Assembly: GCF_015751785.1 (NCBI RefSeq)
Contig: NZ_JADOTY010000001.1
Location: 3,038,001-3,102,000 of the forward strand
DNA length: 64,000 bases
From: Micromonospora vinacea
GTDB lineage: Bacteria; Actinomycetota; Actinomycetes; Mycobacteriales; Micromonosporaceae
Reading direction: 5' to 3'
The translations under genes were made by a program, and so were the position numbers. Numbering within the stretch: the first letter of the stretch is position 1; each line of letters begins with the position of its first letter. Below are positions 1-7,814 of this stretch, in pieces. The notes under the pieces were generated by a model. It saw only the letters and a program-made list of their open reading frames with translations. It made no database searches and was not told where the DNA came from.

Positions 1-2
1 CC

Positions 3-122
3 GAGGGGGTGGAGACCGAGCGTCAGCACGAGGCGGTCACCGCGATCGGCTGCCCGCGGGGCCAGGGCTATCTGTACGGGCGGCCGGACGCCCCCGCCAT
101 GGTGGGCCAGAATCGGAGTTGA
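3..122 (+). CDS. C-terminal end of an EAL-domain protein (partial)
   Basis: Only the last 39 codons are inside the window. The frame reads through from the left edge and ends at a TGA. The visible peptide contains AIGCPRGQGYLYGRP, which matches the final helix/strand of EAL domains, where a G-C-x-x-x-Q-G-Y-L-x-x-x-P pattern is typical. EAL domains hydrolyse cyclic di-GMP or are degenerate c-di-GMP sensors. The catalytic residues lie upstream and are not visible, so activity cannot be judged. The short tail after the domain suggests that EAL is the last domain, as in GGDEF-EAL proteins. Confidence 0.7.
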   Translation, partial: EGVETERQHEAVTAIGCPRGQGYLYGRPDAPAMVGQNRS

Positions 123-150
123 CTCTCACGTAACGGCAGGCAGGAGCCTG
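115..150 (+). promoter_or_regulatory. Candidate MerR-type promoter/operator upstream of the TipAS regulator
   Basis: A TTGAC hexamer-like element at 119-123 is followed by CTCACGTAACG and a partly inverted tract before the start codon at 173. MerR-family regulators usually bind a dyad in an overlong spacer of their own promoter, and CTCACGTAACG-like cores are common for this actinobacterial subgroup. The right half of the dyad is poor and no good -10 is visible, so this is a tentative autoregulatory site. Confidence 0.35.
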
Positions 151-172
151 GTTCCCGGAAGGGAGGGGGACC

Positions 173-931
173 ATGGCGTACACGGTGGGTCAGGTGGCGA
201 AGGTCGCCGGCGTGACGGTGCGGACGCTGCACCACTACGACGAGATCGGGTTGCTCTCGCCCAGCGGGCGCACCTCGGCCGGTTACCGCCGCTACGACGA
301 CGCGGACCTGCAACGGCTGCAACTCGTCCTGTACTACCGGGAGCTTGGTTTCCCGCTTGAGGAGATCACCGCGATCATCGACGACCCGGCGGCCGATCCG
401 GCCGCGCACCTGCGCCGGCAGCACGAACTGCTGACGGTACGGCTCAAGCGGTTGCAGGAGATGGTCGCGGCGATCGAGTTCGCGATGGAGGCGAGCAAGT
501 TGAACATCCAACTCACGCCGGAGGAGCGGTTCGAGGTCTTCGGCGACTTCAGCCCGGAAGAGCACGAGGCCGAGGCGGAGCAGCGGTGGGGCGGCACCGA
601 CGCGTACCGGGAGTCGAACCGGCGGGCCTCCCGCTACACCAAGGACGACTGGCTGCGGATCAAGGCGGAGAACGAGGACTGGGGCCGGCGGATCGTCGCG
701 CTGATGGCCTCGGGCGCCCCGGCCGACAGCACGGAGGCGATGGACCTGGCCGAGGAGCACCGGCAGCTCATCAGCCGCTGGTTCTACGAGTGCTCGTACG
801 AGGTGCAGACCGGGTTGGCCGACATGTACCTGGCCGACGAGCGGTTCACCGCGTACTTCGAGAACATCGCCCCGGGGCTGGCCGCCTATCTGCACGAGGC
901 GATCCACGCCAACGCGATCAGCCGGGCGTGA
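173..931 (+). CDS. MerR-family regulator with C-terminal TipAS domain
   Basis: 252 aa. Residues about 3-70 form a MerR winged-helix domain (YTVGQVAKVAGVTVRTLHHY, then GLLSPSGRTSAGYRRY), followed by a coiled-coil dimerisation helix to about 115. The C-terminal half (about 130-250) matches the TipAS antibiotic-recognition fold, with an H-x(5)-W-x-Y region followed by a Y-x-A/D-x-R-F and GLAAYL pattern. TipAL-like proteins bind thiopeptides or other ligands and activate drug-response genes by untwisting overlong promoters. The ATG is preceded by a strong GGGAGGGGG Shine-Dalgarno at about 160-169. It is probably a one-component multidrug sensor. No dedicated exporter is adjacent, so the target genes are unknown. 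Confidence 0.85.
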   Translation: MAYTVGQVAKVAGVTVRTLHHYDEIGLLSPSGRTSAGYRRYDDADLQRLQLVLYYRELGFPLEEITAIIDDPAADPAAHLRRQHELLTVRLKRLQEMVAAIEFAMEASKLNIQLTPEERFEVFGDFSPEEHEAEAEQRWGGTDAYRESNRRASRYTKDDWLRIKAENEDWGRRIVALMASGAPADSTEAMDLAEEHRQLISRWFYECSYEVQTGLADMYLADERFTAYFENIAPGLAAYLHEAIHANAISRA

Positions 932-983
932 CGGGGTGCGGTCCGGCTACTCTGGCCGGACCGCACCGCCCGGGGAGATGACA

Positions 984-1754
984 GTGCAGAAACCGAAGCT
1001 GATCGCCGCTGTCGCCGTGCTCGTGGTGGCGGTCGGTGCCGGGGCGTGGGCGCTGGTCGCCGCCGGCGACGACGAACCGGATGCGGGTCGTCCGGCGGCG
1101 TCGGCGAGTACCGACCCGGTCGGGGTGCTGAAGGCCGCCGCCGCGAAGGCCGACGAGCAGCCGTACAAGCTGACAGTGGGCACCGGCGGCGCGGACGGGG
1201 ACGCCACGGTGCTGCTGTGGGACCCGAAGGCGAAGCGTGGTCTGGAGACCACCTCGTTGAAGGTGCCCACCGGTGTGGTGAAGATCGAGCGGTTGACCAC
1301 CGGACCCGACGTGTATGTGCGGGTCAGCGCCCCGGACCGCCGCGTCCCGGTCTGGGACGGCAAGACCTGGTGGCACGTCGGCGCCCCGGGTGACCCGGCG
1401 GCCAAGCAGGGCCTGGACAACACCCGGCTGGCCAGCACGCTGGGCGCGCCGGCTGGGGTGCGGCAGACCGCGGAGCGGGAGTACGCGGGCACGCTGGACC
1501 TGCGTCAGAGCGGCGCGGTGCTGGGCAGCGGGGTCGGTAACGTGCTCGGTGACCGGGCCGGGGCGGTGCCGTTCACCGCGGCCGTGGACGAGCAGGGTCG
1601 GCTGGTCCGCTACCGCATCGAGTTGGCCAGCGAGCAGTCGCAGACCGCCCAGCTCGACCTCACGTACTCGGACTTCGGGTTGTCGGTGTCGGCGGACCCG
1701 CCGGCGGCTGACCTGGTCGGCGAGGACCCGCCGGCGAACATTCCCGGCGCGTGA
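984..1754 (+). CDS. Membrane-anchored protein of unknown function, possibly LppX/LprG-like
   Basis: 256 aa from the GTG at 984. This start has a GGGGAG ribosome site at 972-977 at good spacing; an in-frame ATG at 978 is too close to it. A single hydrophobic segment (about residues 5-30) is followed by an acidic linker and an extracytoplasmic domain of about 200 aa with many beta-strand-like stretches. The layout (anchor, DPVGVLKAAAAKA, conversion to a mostly beta domain) resembles actinobacterial LppX/LprAFG-type proteins, which carry lipids across the envelope. There is no lipobox cysteine, so it would be held by an uncleaved helix. The family assignment is tentative. Confidence 0.6.
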   Translation: MQKPKLIAAVAVLVVAVGAGAWALVAAGDDEPDAGRPAASASTDPVGVLKAAAAKADEQPYKLTVGTGGADGDATVLLWDPKAKRGLETTSLKVPTGVVKIERLTTGPDVYVRVSAPDRRVPVWDGKTWWHVGAPGDPAAKQGLDNTRLASTLGAPAGVRQTAEREYAGTLDLRQSGAVLGSGVGNVLGDRAGAVPFTAAVDEQGRLVRYRIELASEQSQTAQLDLTYSDFGLSVSADPPAADLVGEDPPANIPGA

Positions 1755-1761
1755 CGTCGGT

Positions 1762-3078
1762 TCACTCCTCGACCGCCCCCTCGGCCGGGGTGACCAGGAA
1801 GTCGTAGACGGTGCGGGCCATCCGCCGGACCGTCTCGTCGCCGGTGGCCATGGGTCCGGCGGTGAGGAACGCGACGGCGGTCTCGGTGCCGGGGATCAGG
1901 TAGTAACCGACGTCGTGTGAGGCGTCCGGCAGGTCACCGGTCTTGTGGGCCACCGGCACACCGGGTGGCAACGCCGCCGGGATCTTCGTGTTCAGGGTCT
2001 GTTCCCGCATGAACCCGATCATCAGGTCGCGGGAGGCGGGGGTGAGGATCTCGCCGTCCCAGACCGCGCCGAGCACTGACACCACGTCGTCCGGGCTCGT
2101 GTAGTTCTCCTCGCCGCGTTGCGCCGCAGCACTGTCGAGCATCCGGCGGGCCAGGATGGTGGAGCGTTGGTTCATCGAGTCGATCAGCGCGTTGACCGGG
2201 GCGAACCCACCCAGGTAGGTGATCAGCACGTTCGCGGCCACGTTGTCGCTGTACTTGATCAGGTACTGGGCGAGCCGGCGCAGCGTGACCACCTGCGGGA
2301 ACGTCTCGAACTGCAACTGGCCGGTGCCGCCGACCACGTCCTCCGGGGTGACCAGCACCCCGTCGTCGAGAAACACCTGTCCACAGTCAACCCGGCGCAG
2401 CAGCTCGACGAGGATCCACAGTTTGATGACGCTGGCCGCCTTGGGGCGCAGCGAGCCGTTGACGGCGATCTGCTGGTCGCCGTAGCGGCCGGACAGGTCG
2501 CGGACGGTGACCCCGGCCGGGTTGAGGCTCGCGTCGGCGACCACCCGGGCGAGCTGCCCGCTGAGCGGGAACAGTCGGGCCCCGGCGACCGGGTCGGTGG
2601 GCGGCTGCGGGCTGGTGACCACCACGCCGGTCAGCGTCGCTGGCGGGCGGTTCCGCTGGATCACCTCCAGCGTGCCCTCGCTGCGCCCGATCAGCGGCAC
2701 CCGGTAGCGGTAGGCGGTCCCTCCGACGACGACCGCCCCGCTGGCCACCCCGGCGGCGACCCGCATGGTCGGGTCGGCGACCCGACCGGTGTCGCCGTCG
2801 CAGGCGCGGTAGCGCACCGTGTGCCCGAGCGAGTCCACCGCGAACACCCCGCCGGGAAACGACAGCCAGGACACCTCGCTGGTCGGCGGGCGCTCCGGCG
2901 TCGGTTCCACCCCGGGCTCGTGGCTTTCCGCGGCGGGCTCGCGTCCCGGACCGTCCGCGGTGGCCGGCCCGGTCGTCGCGACCACCGCGAGCGCGACCGC
3001 CGCCGACAGCCACTTCAGGGGTACGCGGGCAGAGTTCCCGAGCAGGGAAGATGAGCGCCTCTTGTCGCTTTTTCTCAC
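1762..3078 (-). CDS. Secreted class A beta-lactamase-like serine hydrolase
   Basis: 438 aa from the GTG at 3078, which gives a normal signal peptide: basic start, hydrophobic stretch, ATA-like cleavage region. An in-frame start at 3132 would add an unlikely leader. The class A triad motifs are visible at near-canonical spacing: S216-V-I-K219, S277-D278-N279 and K379-T380-G381. About 140 residues precede the catalytic domain, including a non-catalytic N-terminal region of unknown role. Class A enzymes hydrolyse beta-lactams, but related serine hydrolases act on peptidoglycan or have no known substrate. The Glu of the omega loop cannot be assigned by eye. It converges with the upstream plus-strand gene with only 7 bp between stops. 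Confidence 0.75.
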   Translation of the reverse strand: MRKSDKRRSSSLLGNSARVPLKWLSAAVALAVVATTGPATADGPGREPAAESHEPGVEPTPERPPTSEVSWLSFPGGVFAVDSLGHTVRYRACDGDTGRVADPTMRVAAGVASGAVVVGGTAYRYRVPLIGRSEGTLEVIQRNRPPATLTGVVVTSPQPPTDPVAGARLFPLSGQLARVVADASLNPAGVTVRDLSGRYGDQQIAVNGSLRPKAASVIKLWILVELLRRVDCGQVFLDDGVLVTPEDVVGGTGQLQFETFPQVVTLRRLAQYLIKYSDNVAANVLITYLGGFAPVNALIDSMNQRSTILARRMLDSAAAQRGEENYTSPDDVVSVLGAVWDGEILTPASRDLMIGFMREQTLNTKIPAALPPGVPVAHKTGDLPDASHDVGYYLIPGTETAVAFLTAGPMATGDETVRRMARTVYDFLVTPAEGAVEE

Positions 3079-3151
3079 GTTTGCACGATATGGAGCGCTG
3101 GTGGCGGGTGAGGCCGGCGGGACCGGTGTCACCCGTCTGGGCGGCGATGTC

Positions 3152-3209
3152 CTGACGAGCGTGATGACACAGAGACATCACGATGACTCACAGGCATCAT
3201 GCTCATCAG
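3152..3209. repeat. Imperfect 58-bp palindromic repeat (copy 1 of 2)
   Basis: The outer arms CTGACGAGCGTGATG and CATCATGCTCATCAG pair with two mismatches. The right half (GATGACTCACAGGCATCAT and following bases) closely matches the perfect palindrome at 21837-21880, while the left inner arm has diverged. Here it lies between divergent genes, just upstream of the ABM gene, whereas copy 2 follows a gene end. A purely terminator role is therefore unlikely and a dispersed palindromic element is the better reading. Confidence 0.75.
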
Positions 3210-3234
3210 CAACCTCGACTCCTGGAGGCCCACC

Positions 3235-3519
3235 ATGTTGATCATCGCAGGCAGCTTGCGCGTCGAACCGGAAACCCGCGACGCCTACCTGTCCGACTGC
3301 CAGCAGGTCATCGCGCGGGCGCGCGCCACCGCCGGCTGCCTCGACTTCCTGCTGGCGGCCGACCCGTTGGAGCCCGACCGGATCCACGTCTACGAGCGCT
3401 GGGAGTCCGCGGAGCAGCTGGCCGCGTTCCGTGGCTCCGGGCCGGACGACGCGCAGGAAGCGGCCATCCTCGACGCCGACGTGCAGCGCTACCTGATCGC
3501 CGGCGTCGAGGCACCCTGA
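3235..3519 (+). CDS. Antibiotic biosynthesis monooxygenase (ABM) domain protein
   Basis: 94 aa, the usual size of a stand-alone ABM dimeric ferredoxin-like fold. The pattern LIIAGSLRVEPE, a mid-protein GCLDFLLAADP and the strand RIHVYERWES are typical. The ATG at 3235 is preceded by CTGGAGG. Members include quinol monooxygenases (YgiN), heme-degrading IsdG-like proteins and simple unannotated ABM proteins, and the substrate cannot be read from sequence. It stands alone and converges with the gluconokinase gene, with 9 bp between stops. Confidence 0.85.
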   Translation: MLIIAGSLRVEPETRDAYLSDCQQVIARARATAGCLDFLLAADPLEPDRIHVYERWESAEQLAAFRGSGPDDAQEAAILDADVQRYLIAGVEAP

Positions 3520-3528
3520 CCCCGCCGC

Positions 3529-5070
3529 TCAGGTCGGTGGCAAGGGGCCGGTGGGCAGGCCGGGCGCCATCCGGCGGATCGAGGCGAAGGCGGGCGTGAG
3601 GGCCTCGTACAGCTCGGCGAAGAGCGGCAGCAGCGCCGCGTAGGTGGCGGCGGCGGCCGGGTCCGGGCGGACCGTCTCCTCGATCCGCACCAGGTCGGCC
3701 GCGACGTCGATGCTGGGGATCAGCCCGAGCGCCTCCATGCCGAGCAGCGCCGCGCCGAAGCTCGACCCCTCGTGCGCGGCTGGGAAACTCACCGGCAGAC
3801 CGAGGGCGTCGGCCAGCATCTGCCGCCACAGGCCGCTGCGGGCGAAACCGCCACCGGCCCGGACCTCCCGAACCTCGTTGCCGGCCGCGCGCACCGAACT
3901 GAGCACCAGCGCGAGCTGCTGGCAGACGCCCTCCAGCGCCGCCCGCACCAGATGCTCGCGGCGGTGTGCGTGGGTCAACCCCACGTACGCGCCGCGCGGC
4001 AGGGCGCTCCAGTGTGGTGCCCGTTCGCTGTGCAGGTACGGCAGCATGATGAGCCCGCCCGAGCCCACCGGCGCGCGGGCCGCCAGGGCGACAAGGTCCT
4101 CCTCGGCGTGCTCACCCAGATCCGGGGCGAGCGCCGCGCCGGCCCACTTGAGCACGATGCCGCCGTTGTTGATCGCGCCACCGACCGCCCAGCGATGCTC
4201 GGTCAGCGCGTAGCAGAACACCCCACCGAGCGGGTCCACCCCGGGCCGCTCGACCATCACCCGCATCGCGCCGCTGGTGCCGATCGAGCAGGCCACCATG
4301 CCGGGGTGCACGGCGCCCAGGCCCAGGTTCGCCAGCGGTCCGTCGCCCGCGCCGACCACCACCGGGGTGCGCTCCGGCAGGCCGGTCTCGGCCGCGGCCT
4401 GCGGGGTGAGGTTGGGCAGCACGGCCGTGGTGGCGACCAGTTGTGGAAGCTTTTCCTGCGTGATGCCGGCGATGCCCAGCGCCTCGCTGTCCCACTCCAG
4501 CGTGTGGATGTCGAGCAGGCCGGTGGCCGAGGCGATCGAATGGTCGGTGACCAGCGTGCCGCAGATCCGCAGCAACACCCAGTCCTTGATGCCCACCCAG
4601 TGCGCCACCCGCTCGAAGAGTTTCGGCTCCTGCTCGGCGAACCAGAGCAGCTTGGGCAGCGGCGACATCGGATGCATCGGCGTGCCGGTGCGCCGGTGCA
4701 GCGCCAGCCCCGACGGCACCGCCCGCAACCGCTCGGCCTGCCGCGTCGACCGCGAGTCGGCCCAGGTCACCGACGGGGTGAGCGGATTGCCGTCAGGGTC
4801 CAGCCCGATCAGGCTGTGCATGGCAGAGCCGAACGACAGCCCGGCCACCGGCTGGACCAGCTCGGCCACGACCATGCTGATCGACTTGAACACCGCTTCG
4901 AGGATGAGCTGCGGGTCCTGCTCGGCGTAGCCGGGTTGCGGGTTGTTCAGCGGGTAGCCGACCAGGTGACTGCCGAGCTGCCGACCGTCGGTGTCGTACG
5001 CGACGGCCTTCGTGCTGGTGGTGCCGATGTCGACCCCGATCACGACCCCGGGCAGCGTGACTGCCGGCAC
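3529..5070 (-). CDS. gntK: FGGY-family carbohydrate kinase, probably gluconokinase
   Basis: 513 aa. The N-terminal phosphate-1 motif VIGVDIGTTSTKAVAYD marks the FGGY fold, followed by SFGSAMHSLIGLD, VTWADSR, a G-x-G-D-G-P-L-A-N-L motif in the second half and a glycine-rich GGGFARSGLWRQ ADP-binding region. The GDGPLANLG and ACSIGTSGAMR segments are closer to FGGY-type gluconate kinases than to xylulose or glycerol kinases. It would phosphorylate gluconate to 6-phosphogluconate for the pentose phosphate pathway. The GTG at 5070 is chosen because GAGGGGGGTGG lies five bases upstream. The open frame continues upstream but overlaps the 5240 gene. No GntR regulator or permease is adjacent, so it appears to be transcribed alone. 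Confidence 0.8.
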   Translation of the reverse strand: MPAVTLPGVVIGVDIGTTSTKAVAYDTDGRQLGSHLVGYPLNNPQPGYAEQDPQLILEAVFKSISMVVAELVQPVAGLSFGSAMHSLIGLDPDGNPLTPSVTWADSRSTRQAERLRAVPSGLALHRRTGTPMHPMSPLPKLLWFAEQEPKLFERVAHWVGIKDWVLLRICGTLVTDHSIASATGLLDIHTLEWDSEALGIAGITQEKLPQLVATTAVLPNLTPQAAAETGLPERTPVVVGAGDGPLANLGLGAVHPGMVACSIGTSGAMRVMVERPGVDPLGGVFCYALTEHRWAVGGAINNGGIVLKWAGAALAPDLGEHAEEDLVALAARAPVGSGGLIMLPYLHSERAPHWSALPRGAYVGLTHAHRREHLVRAALEGVCQQLALVLSSVRAAGNEVREVRAGGGFARSGLWRQMLADALGLPVSFPAAHEGSSFGAALLGMEALGLIPSIDVAADLVRIEETVRPDPAAAATYAALLPLFAELYEALTPAFASIRRMAPGLPTGPLPPT

Positions 5071-5239
5071 GACCGCCACCCCCCTCAGGAAACGTGAATC
5101 GACGCAAGCGTATCGCCCTATCGTGCTAGTTGGTCCGCCGATCGGGTACTTCGCCCGTTTCGGCGTGTCCGGGCGCCGCGCCGCACCTGTTAAACCTCGT
5201 GACACCCAGATTGGTGGCCAGCGCGGCGAAGGAGTCGGC

Positions 5240-6388
5240 GTGGCAAAGACTGATTCGACGGGTTCCACTTGGCGGTACCGGTGGGCGCACCGGCAGAACG
5301 TGCGGCGGGTCAGCACGTACCGCGGCGCCGAGGCGGCGTGGCGGCGACGCGACGACGAGTTGCGGCGGCTACGCGCCCTCGCCGCCGACTTCCAGGGCTC
5401 GGCGGCCGCCGGCGCCGGTCTGGCGTTGGAGTTGGCCGCCGACGAGGTGGTGCTCTGGGCACTACCCGCCGCGCAACTGGTCGAGGTACGGCACACCACA
5501 GTGCTGCCAGCACCCGACCTCACTGTCGCCCGAACCGGGCCGCTGCGCCCGCGCCGCCCCGACGGCGTACGCGTCACCGACGCCGGCATGGCCGTGATCA
5601 CCAGCCGTCGACTCGTGCTGCTCGGCGGGCGGGGTCGGCGCGACTGGGCGTACGGCCGAATAACCGGCCTGGCCCACGACCAGGCGGCGCCGGTCACCCT
5701 GATCCAGGTGCTGGACCGGCGGCGTACCTCCGGGTTGTTGCTGCCCACCGACGCCGCGCCGGACTTCCGGTTCAAGCTCACGCTGGCCTTCGCCGACGCG
5801 ATCGAACAGCGCGCCGCGGTGATCGCCCAACTCGACGAGCTGATCGACGAGCACGCCCAGCTCAAGCCGTTCCGGCCGGCAGCGGCCACCCCCGGGCAGG
5901 CCCGGCTGTCATCGTTCGTGCCTGGTGGCCGCAGGACCATCGCTGTGGCGGCTGCCATCGCGCTGCTGGTGCCGGCGGCGTTGATCGAGTCGGACCCGTC
6001 CGACCCGACCGGTGGGGCGGAGGTCGCCGTCGCCGCCACCCCGGCGCCCACCACCAGCGTGGCACCGGCGCTGATCCGCCCCGCCGGCCCGGCGCTCGCG
6101 CTGAAGAGCCCGCCGCCCAAGCCGACCAAGTCACCACGCCCGTCGCCCAGCACCACCCAGGGCCCGCGCTGCGGGGCACCGGAGAACCCGCTGGGGTACG
6201 GCTTCTGTGGCGGCACCCGGATCCGCAAGCCGGCCGCCGAGGTGTGCGACTGGTTCGACTGCGTACCGCAGTTCTGGGCCGGTCGCGGTTACCTCGTGCA
6301 GTGCCGCGACGGTTCGGTGAGCCTGGCCGGCGGCGGGTCCAAGGCCTGCGCCACCCACCAGGGCGTGCGGCGGACCATCACGAAGTGA
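5240..6388 (+). CDS. Membrane-anchored protein with cytoplasmic bPH-like domain and exported Cys-rich tail (paralog A)
   Basis: 382 aa from the GTG at 5240, preceded by GAAGGAG at ideal spacing. Residues 1-215 form a charged, probably cytoplasmic domain. It contains VTDAGMAVITSRRLVLLG followed by DWAYGRITGL and SGLLLPTD, a strand pattern reminiscent of bacterial PH-like domains. A transmembrane helix follows (about 235-255, TIAVAAAIALLVPAALIE), then a Pro/Ser/Thr linker and a small C-terminal domain with six cysteines. Residues 1-215 are clearly homologous to the gene at 7815-9026, but the exported parts differ. Function unknown. The PH-like assignment is inference from pattern only. Confidence 0.7.
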   Translation: MAKTDSTGSTWRYRWAHRQNVRRVSTYRGAEAAWRRRDDELRRLRALAADFQGSAAAGAGLALELAADEVVLWALPAAQLVEVRHTTVLPAPDLTVARTGPLRPRRPDGVRVTDAGMAVITSRRLVLLGGRGRRDWAYGRITGLAHDQAAPVTLIQVLDRRRTSGLLLPTDAAPDFRFKLTLAFADAIEQRAAVIAQLDELIDEHAQLKPFRPAAATPGQARLSSFVPGGRRTIAVAAAIALLVPAALIESDPSDPTGGAEVAVAATPAPTTSVAPALIRPAGPALALKSPPPKPTKSPRPSPSTTQGPRCGAPENPLGYGFCGGTRIRKPAAEVCDWFDCVPQFWAGRGYLVQCRDGSVSLAGGGSKACATHQGVRRTITK

Positions 6389-6433
6389 CCGATTCGGGGT
6401 CTGAAGTCCGCTTCGCTCGGCCAGAATGATCGA

Positions 6434-6967
6434 GTGGAGATCCGGTCTGACGATGGCGCCCGGGTGCGGATACGCCCCGTCGGCTACCAGCCCGGCGTCG
6501 ACCCGCCCGACGACCTCGACGCGGCAGCGCCCGGCTGGCACGACTGGCTGCTCATCGAGGTGGACGCCCGCACCGCCGACGGCCAGACCTGGTCACACCA
6601 CTACCCGAGCCTCATGGTGGAGGAGGCCCGCGCACTCGGCGGCTGGCTGCACGGGCAGGCCACCGCCGCCCTCGGGCTGAGCGCGCCACCGGCGATGGTC
6701 CGGTTCACCGAACCCAACCTGGCAGTGCGCAGCCGGGTACTACGCCGCCGCAGGCTGGAGCTGATCGTGGAGTTCTCCGCCGAGTCATTGCCACCGTGGA
6801 TGCGCCGCCCGTCCACAGCGATCTACCCGCTGATCCTCACCGTCTCCGCGGACGCCCTGGCCACCGCCGCCGAACACTGGGCCGAGCACTGCGAGGCGTA
6901 CCCACCGCGTACCCAGTCGCGGTTTCCGACCCACGGCCCGCAGCCGTACCGGCGGCGGGCCGGCTGA
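6434..6967 (+). CDS. WapI-like immunity-family protein
   Basis: 177 aa from a GTG 45 bp after the preceding gene; no strong ribosome site, so the start is uncertain. The order of features is an N-terminal beta segment, MVEEARALGGWLHGQA, then VRFTEPNLAVRSRVLRRR and VEFSAESLPPW. This matches my knowledge of the WapI-type immunity protein superfamily (an EARAL-x-x-WL helix, an FTEPNL strand and a SLPPW segment). Many members protect against polymorphic toxins, while others are orphan. No toxin gene is visible here. It is enclosed by the paralogous membrane proteins and converges with the 6977 gene. Confidence 0.5.
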   Translation: MEIRSDDGARVRIRPVGYQPGVDPPDDLDAAAPGWHDWLLIEVDARTADGQTWSHHYPSLMVEEARALGGWLHGQATAALGLSAPPAMVRFTEPNLAVRSRVLRRRRLELIVEFSAESLPPWMRRPSTAIYPLILTVSADALATAAEHWAEHCEAYPPRTQSRFPTHGPQPYRRRAG

Positions 6968-6976
6968 TCACCTGCG

Positions 6977-7669
6977 TCAACGCCGCAGCGACGCCTTGGC
7001 GGCGTCGATGGCGTCGGACAACTCCTCGGTGTACGTGAAGCCGTCCTCGACGATGGCCATGTCGACCCCGCATTCGCGCTGCCGCGCTCGCAGCAGCGTC
7101 TCCTCCACCGGGGCGATCGGGAAGGCCAGCGGGTCGAGATCGGGAGCGGAGCCCAGGTCGCGGACCAGGAGCCACTTGCTCTGCTCGTCGTAGACGACCA
7201 CCCCGGCGACGATTCCCCTGGTCCACTGATCGAAGAGCGTGGCCAGGCTGGTGGCGGCACGCACCGAGTCCCACGCGTCGGGTGAGATCTCGTAGCGCCA
7301 GATCTCACCCTCGTGCTCGCCGGCCAGCACGAACGTGTAGAGGACGACATCGAAGAAGAACAGGGGCAGTTGGTGCCGCCAGGGGAACGGCGTGCCGATC
7401 GACAAACCCAGATAGTGCAGGGCGTCCTCGTCCTCCGGCCATGGCATCCGCCACCCCACGTCGGGCAACACCTGCCGGTCGGGCCATGGCTGCGCCTGCA
7501 ACCAGGTCAACTGCTCGGCGACACGCTCCACGCCGAAGATCCGGTAGACCACCTCCGGTGGCTGCCCGGCCGGCGACTCGCCGTAGTCCGGCCAGTCGAG
7601 GCCGGCGGCCGTCGCCGCCAGGCGATAGTCGCGTACCGCGTCACGCAGCACGCCCATGTCATCGAGCAC
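6977..7669 (-). CDS. Uncharacterised protein, possibly SMI1/KNR4-like
   Basis: 230 aa. The GTG at 7669 has GAGGAG eight bases upstream. It is acidic, soluble and rich in W and Y (PDVGWRMPWPEDEDALHYL, LFFFDVVLYTFVLAGEHEG, IWRYEISPDAWDSV, SLATLFDQWTRGIVAG). The combination of an aromatic middle, a displayed-strand EGEIWRYEI and a helix ending in LFDQW resembles SMI1/KNR4-type immunity and scaffold proteins, but I cannot fix the family. It converges with the WapI-like gene with a 9-bp gap, so this locus may hold two immunity-type proteins side by side. Confidence 0.55.
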   Translation of the reverse strand: MLDDMGVLRDAVRDYRLAATAAGLDWPDYGESPAGQPPEVVYRIFGVERVAEQLTWLQAQPWPDRQVLPDVGWRMPWPEDEDALHYLGLSIGTPFPWRHQLPLFFFDVVLYTFVLAGEHEGEIWRYEISPDAWDSVRAATSLATLFDQWTRGIVAGVVVYDEQSKWLLVRDLGSAPDLDPLAFPIAPVEETLLRARQRECGVDMAIVEDGFTYTEELSDAIDAAKASLRR

Positions 7670-7814
7670 CAGGAAACTCCTCGGCTGGGGGGCAAGCGCA
7701 GGCTAGCCCGGCAGCGCCCGCTTCGGCGTCCGTCAAATCTCTCCTTTCGGGCGCAACGGGATGCATCGATCCCGGTCGCGTTGCCTGTCACGTACGTGAG
7801 CGGTTGTACCGCGT

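Noticed and set aside
3079..3132. Longer start of the first beta-lactamase-like gene
   Set aside because: Adds a non-signal leader with no ribosome site; the GTG at 3078 gives a normal signal peptide.
5071..6228. Upstream extension of the gluconokinase frame
   Set aside because: The frame stays open but has no FGGY features, poor composition and overlaps the well-supported 5240 gene; the kinase start with a good ribosome site is at 5070.
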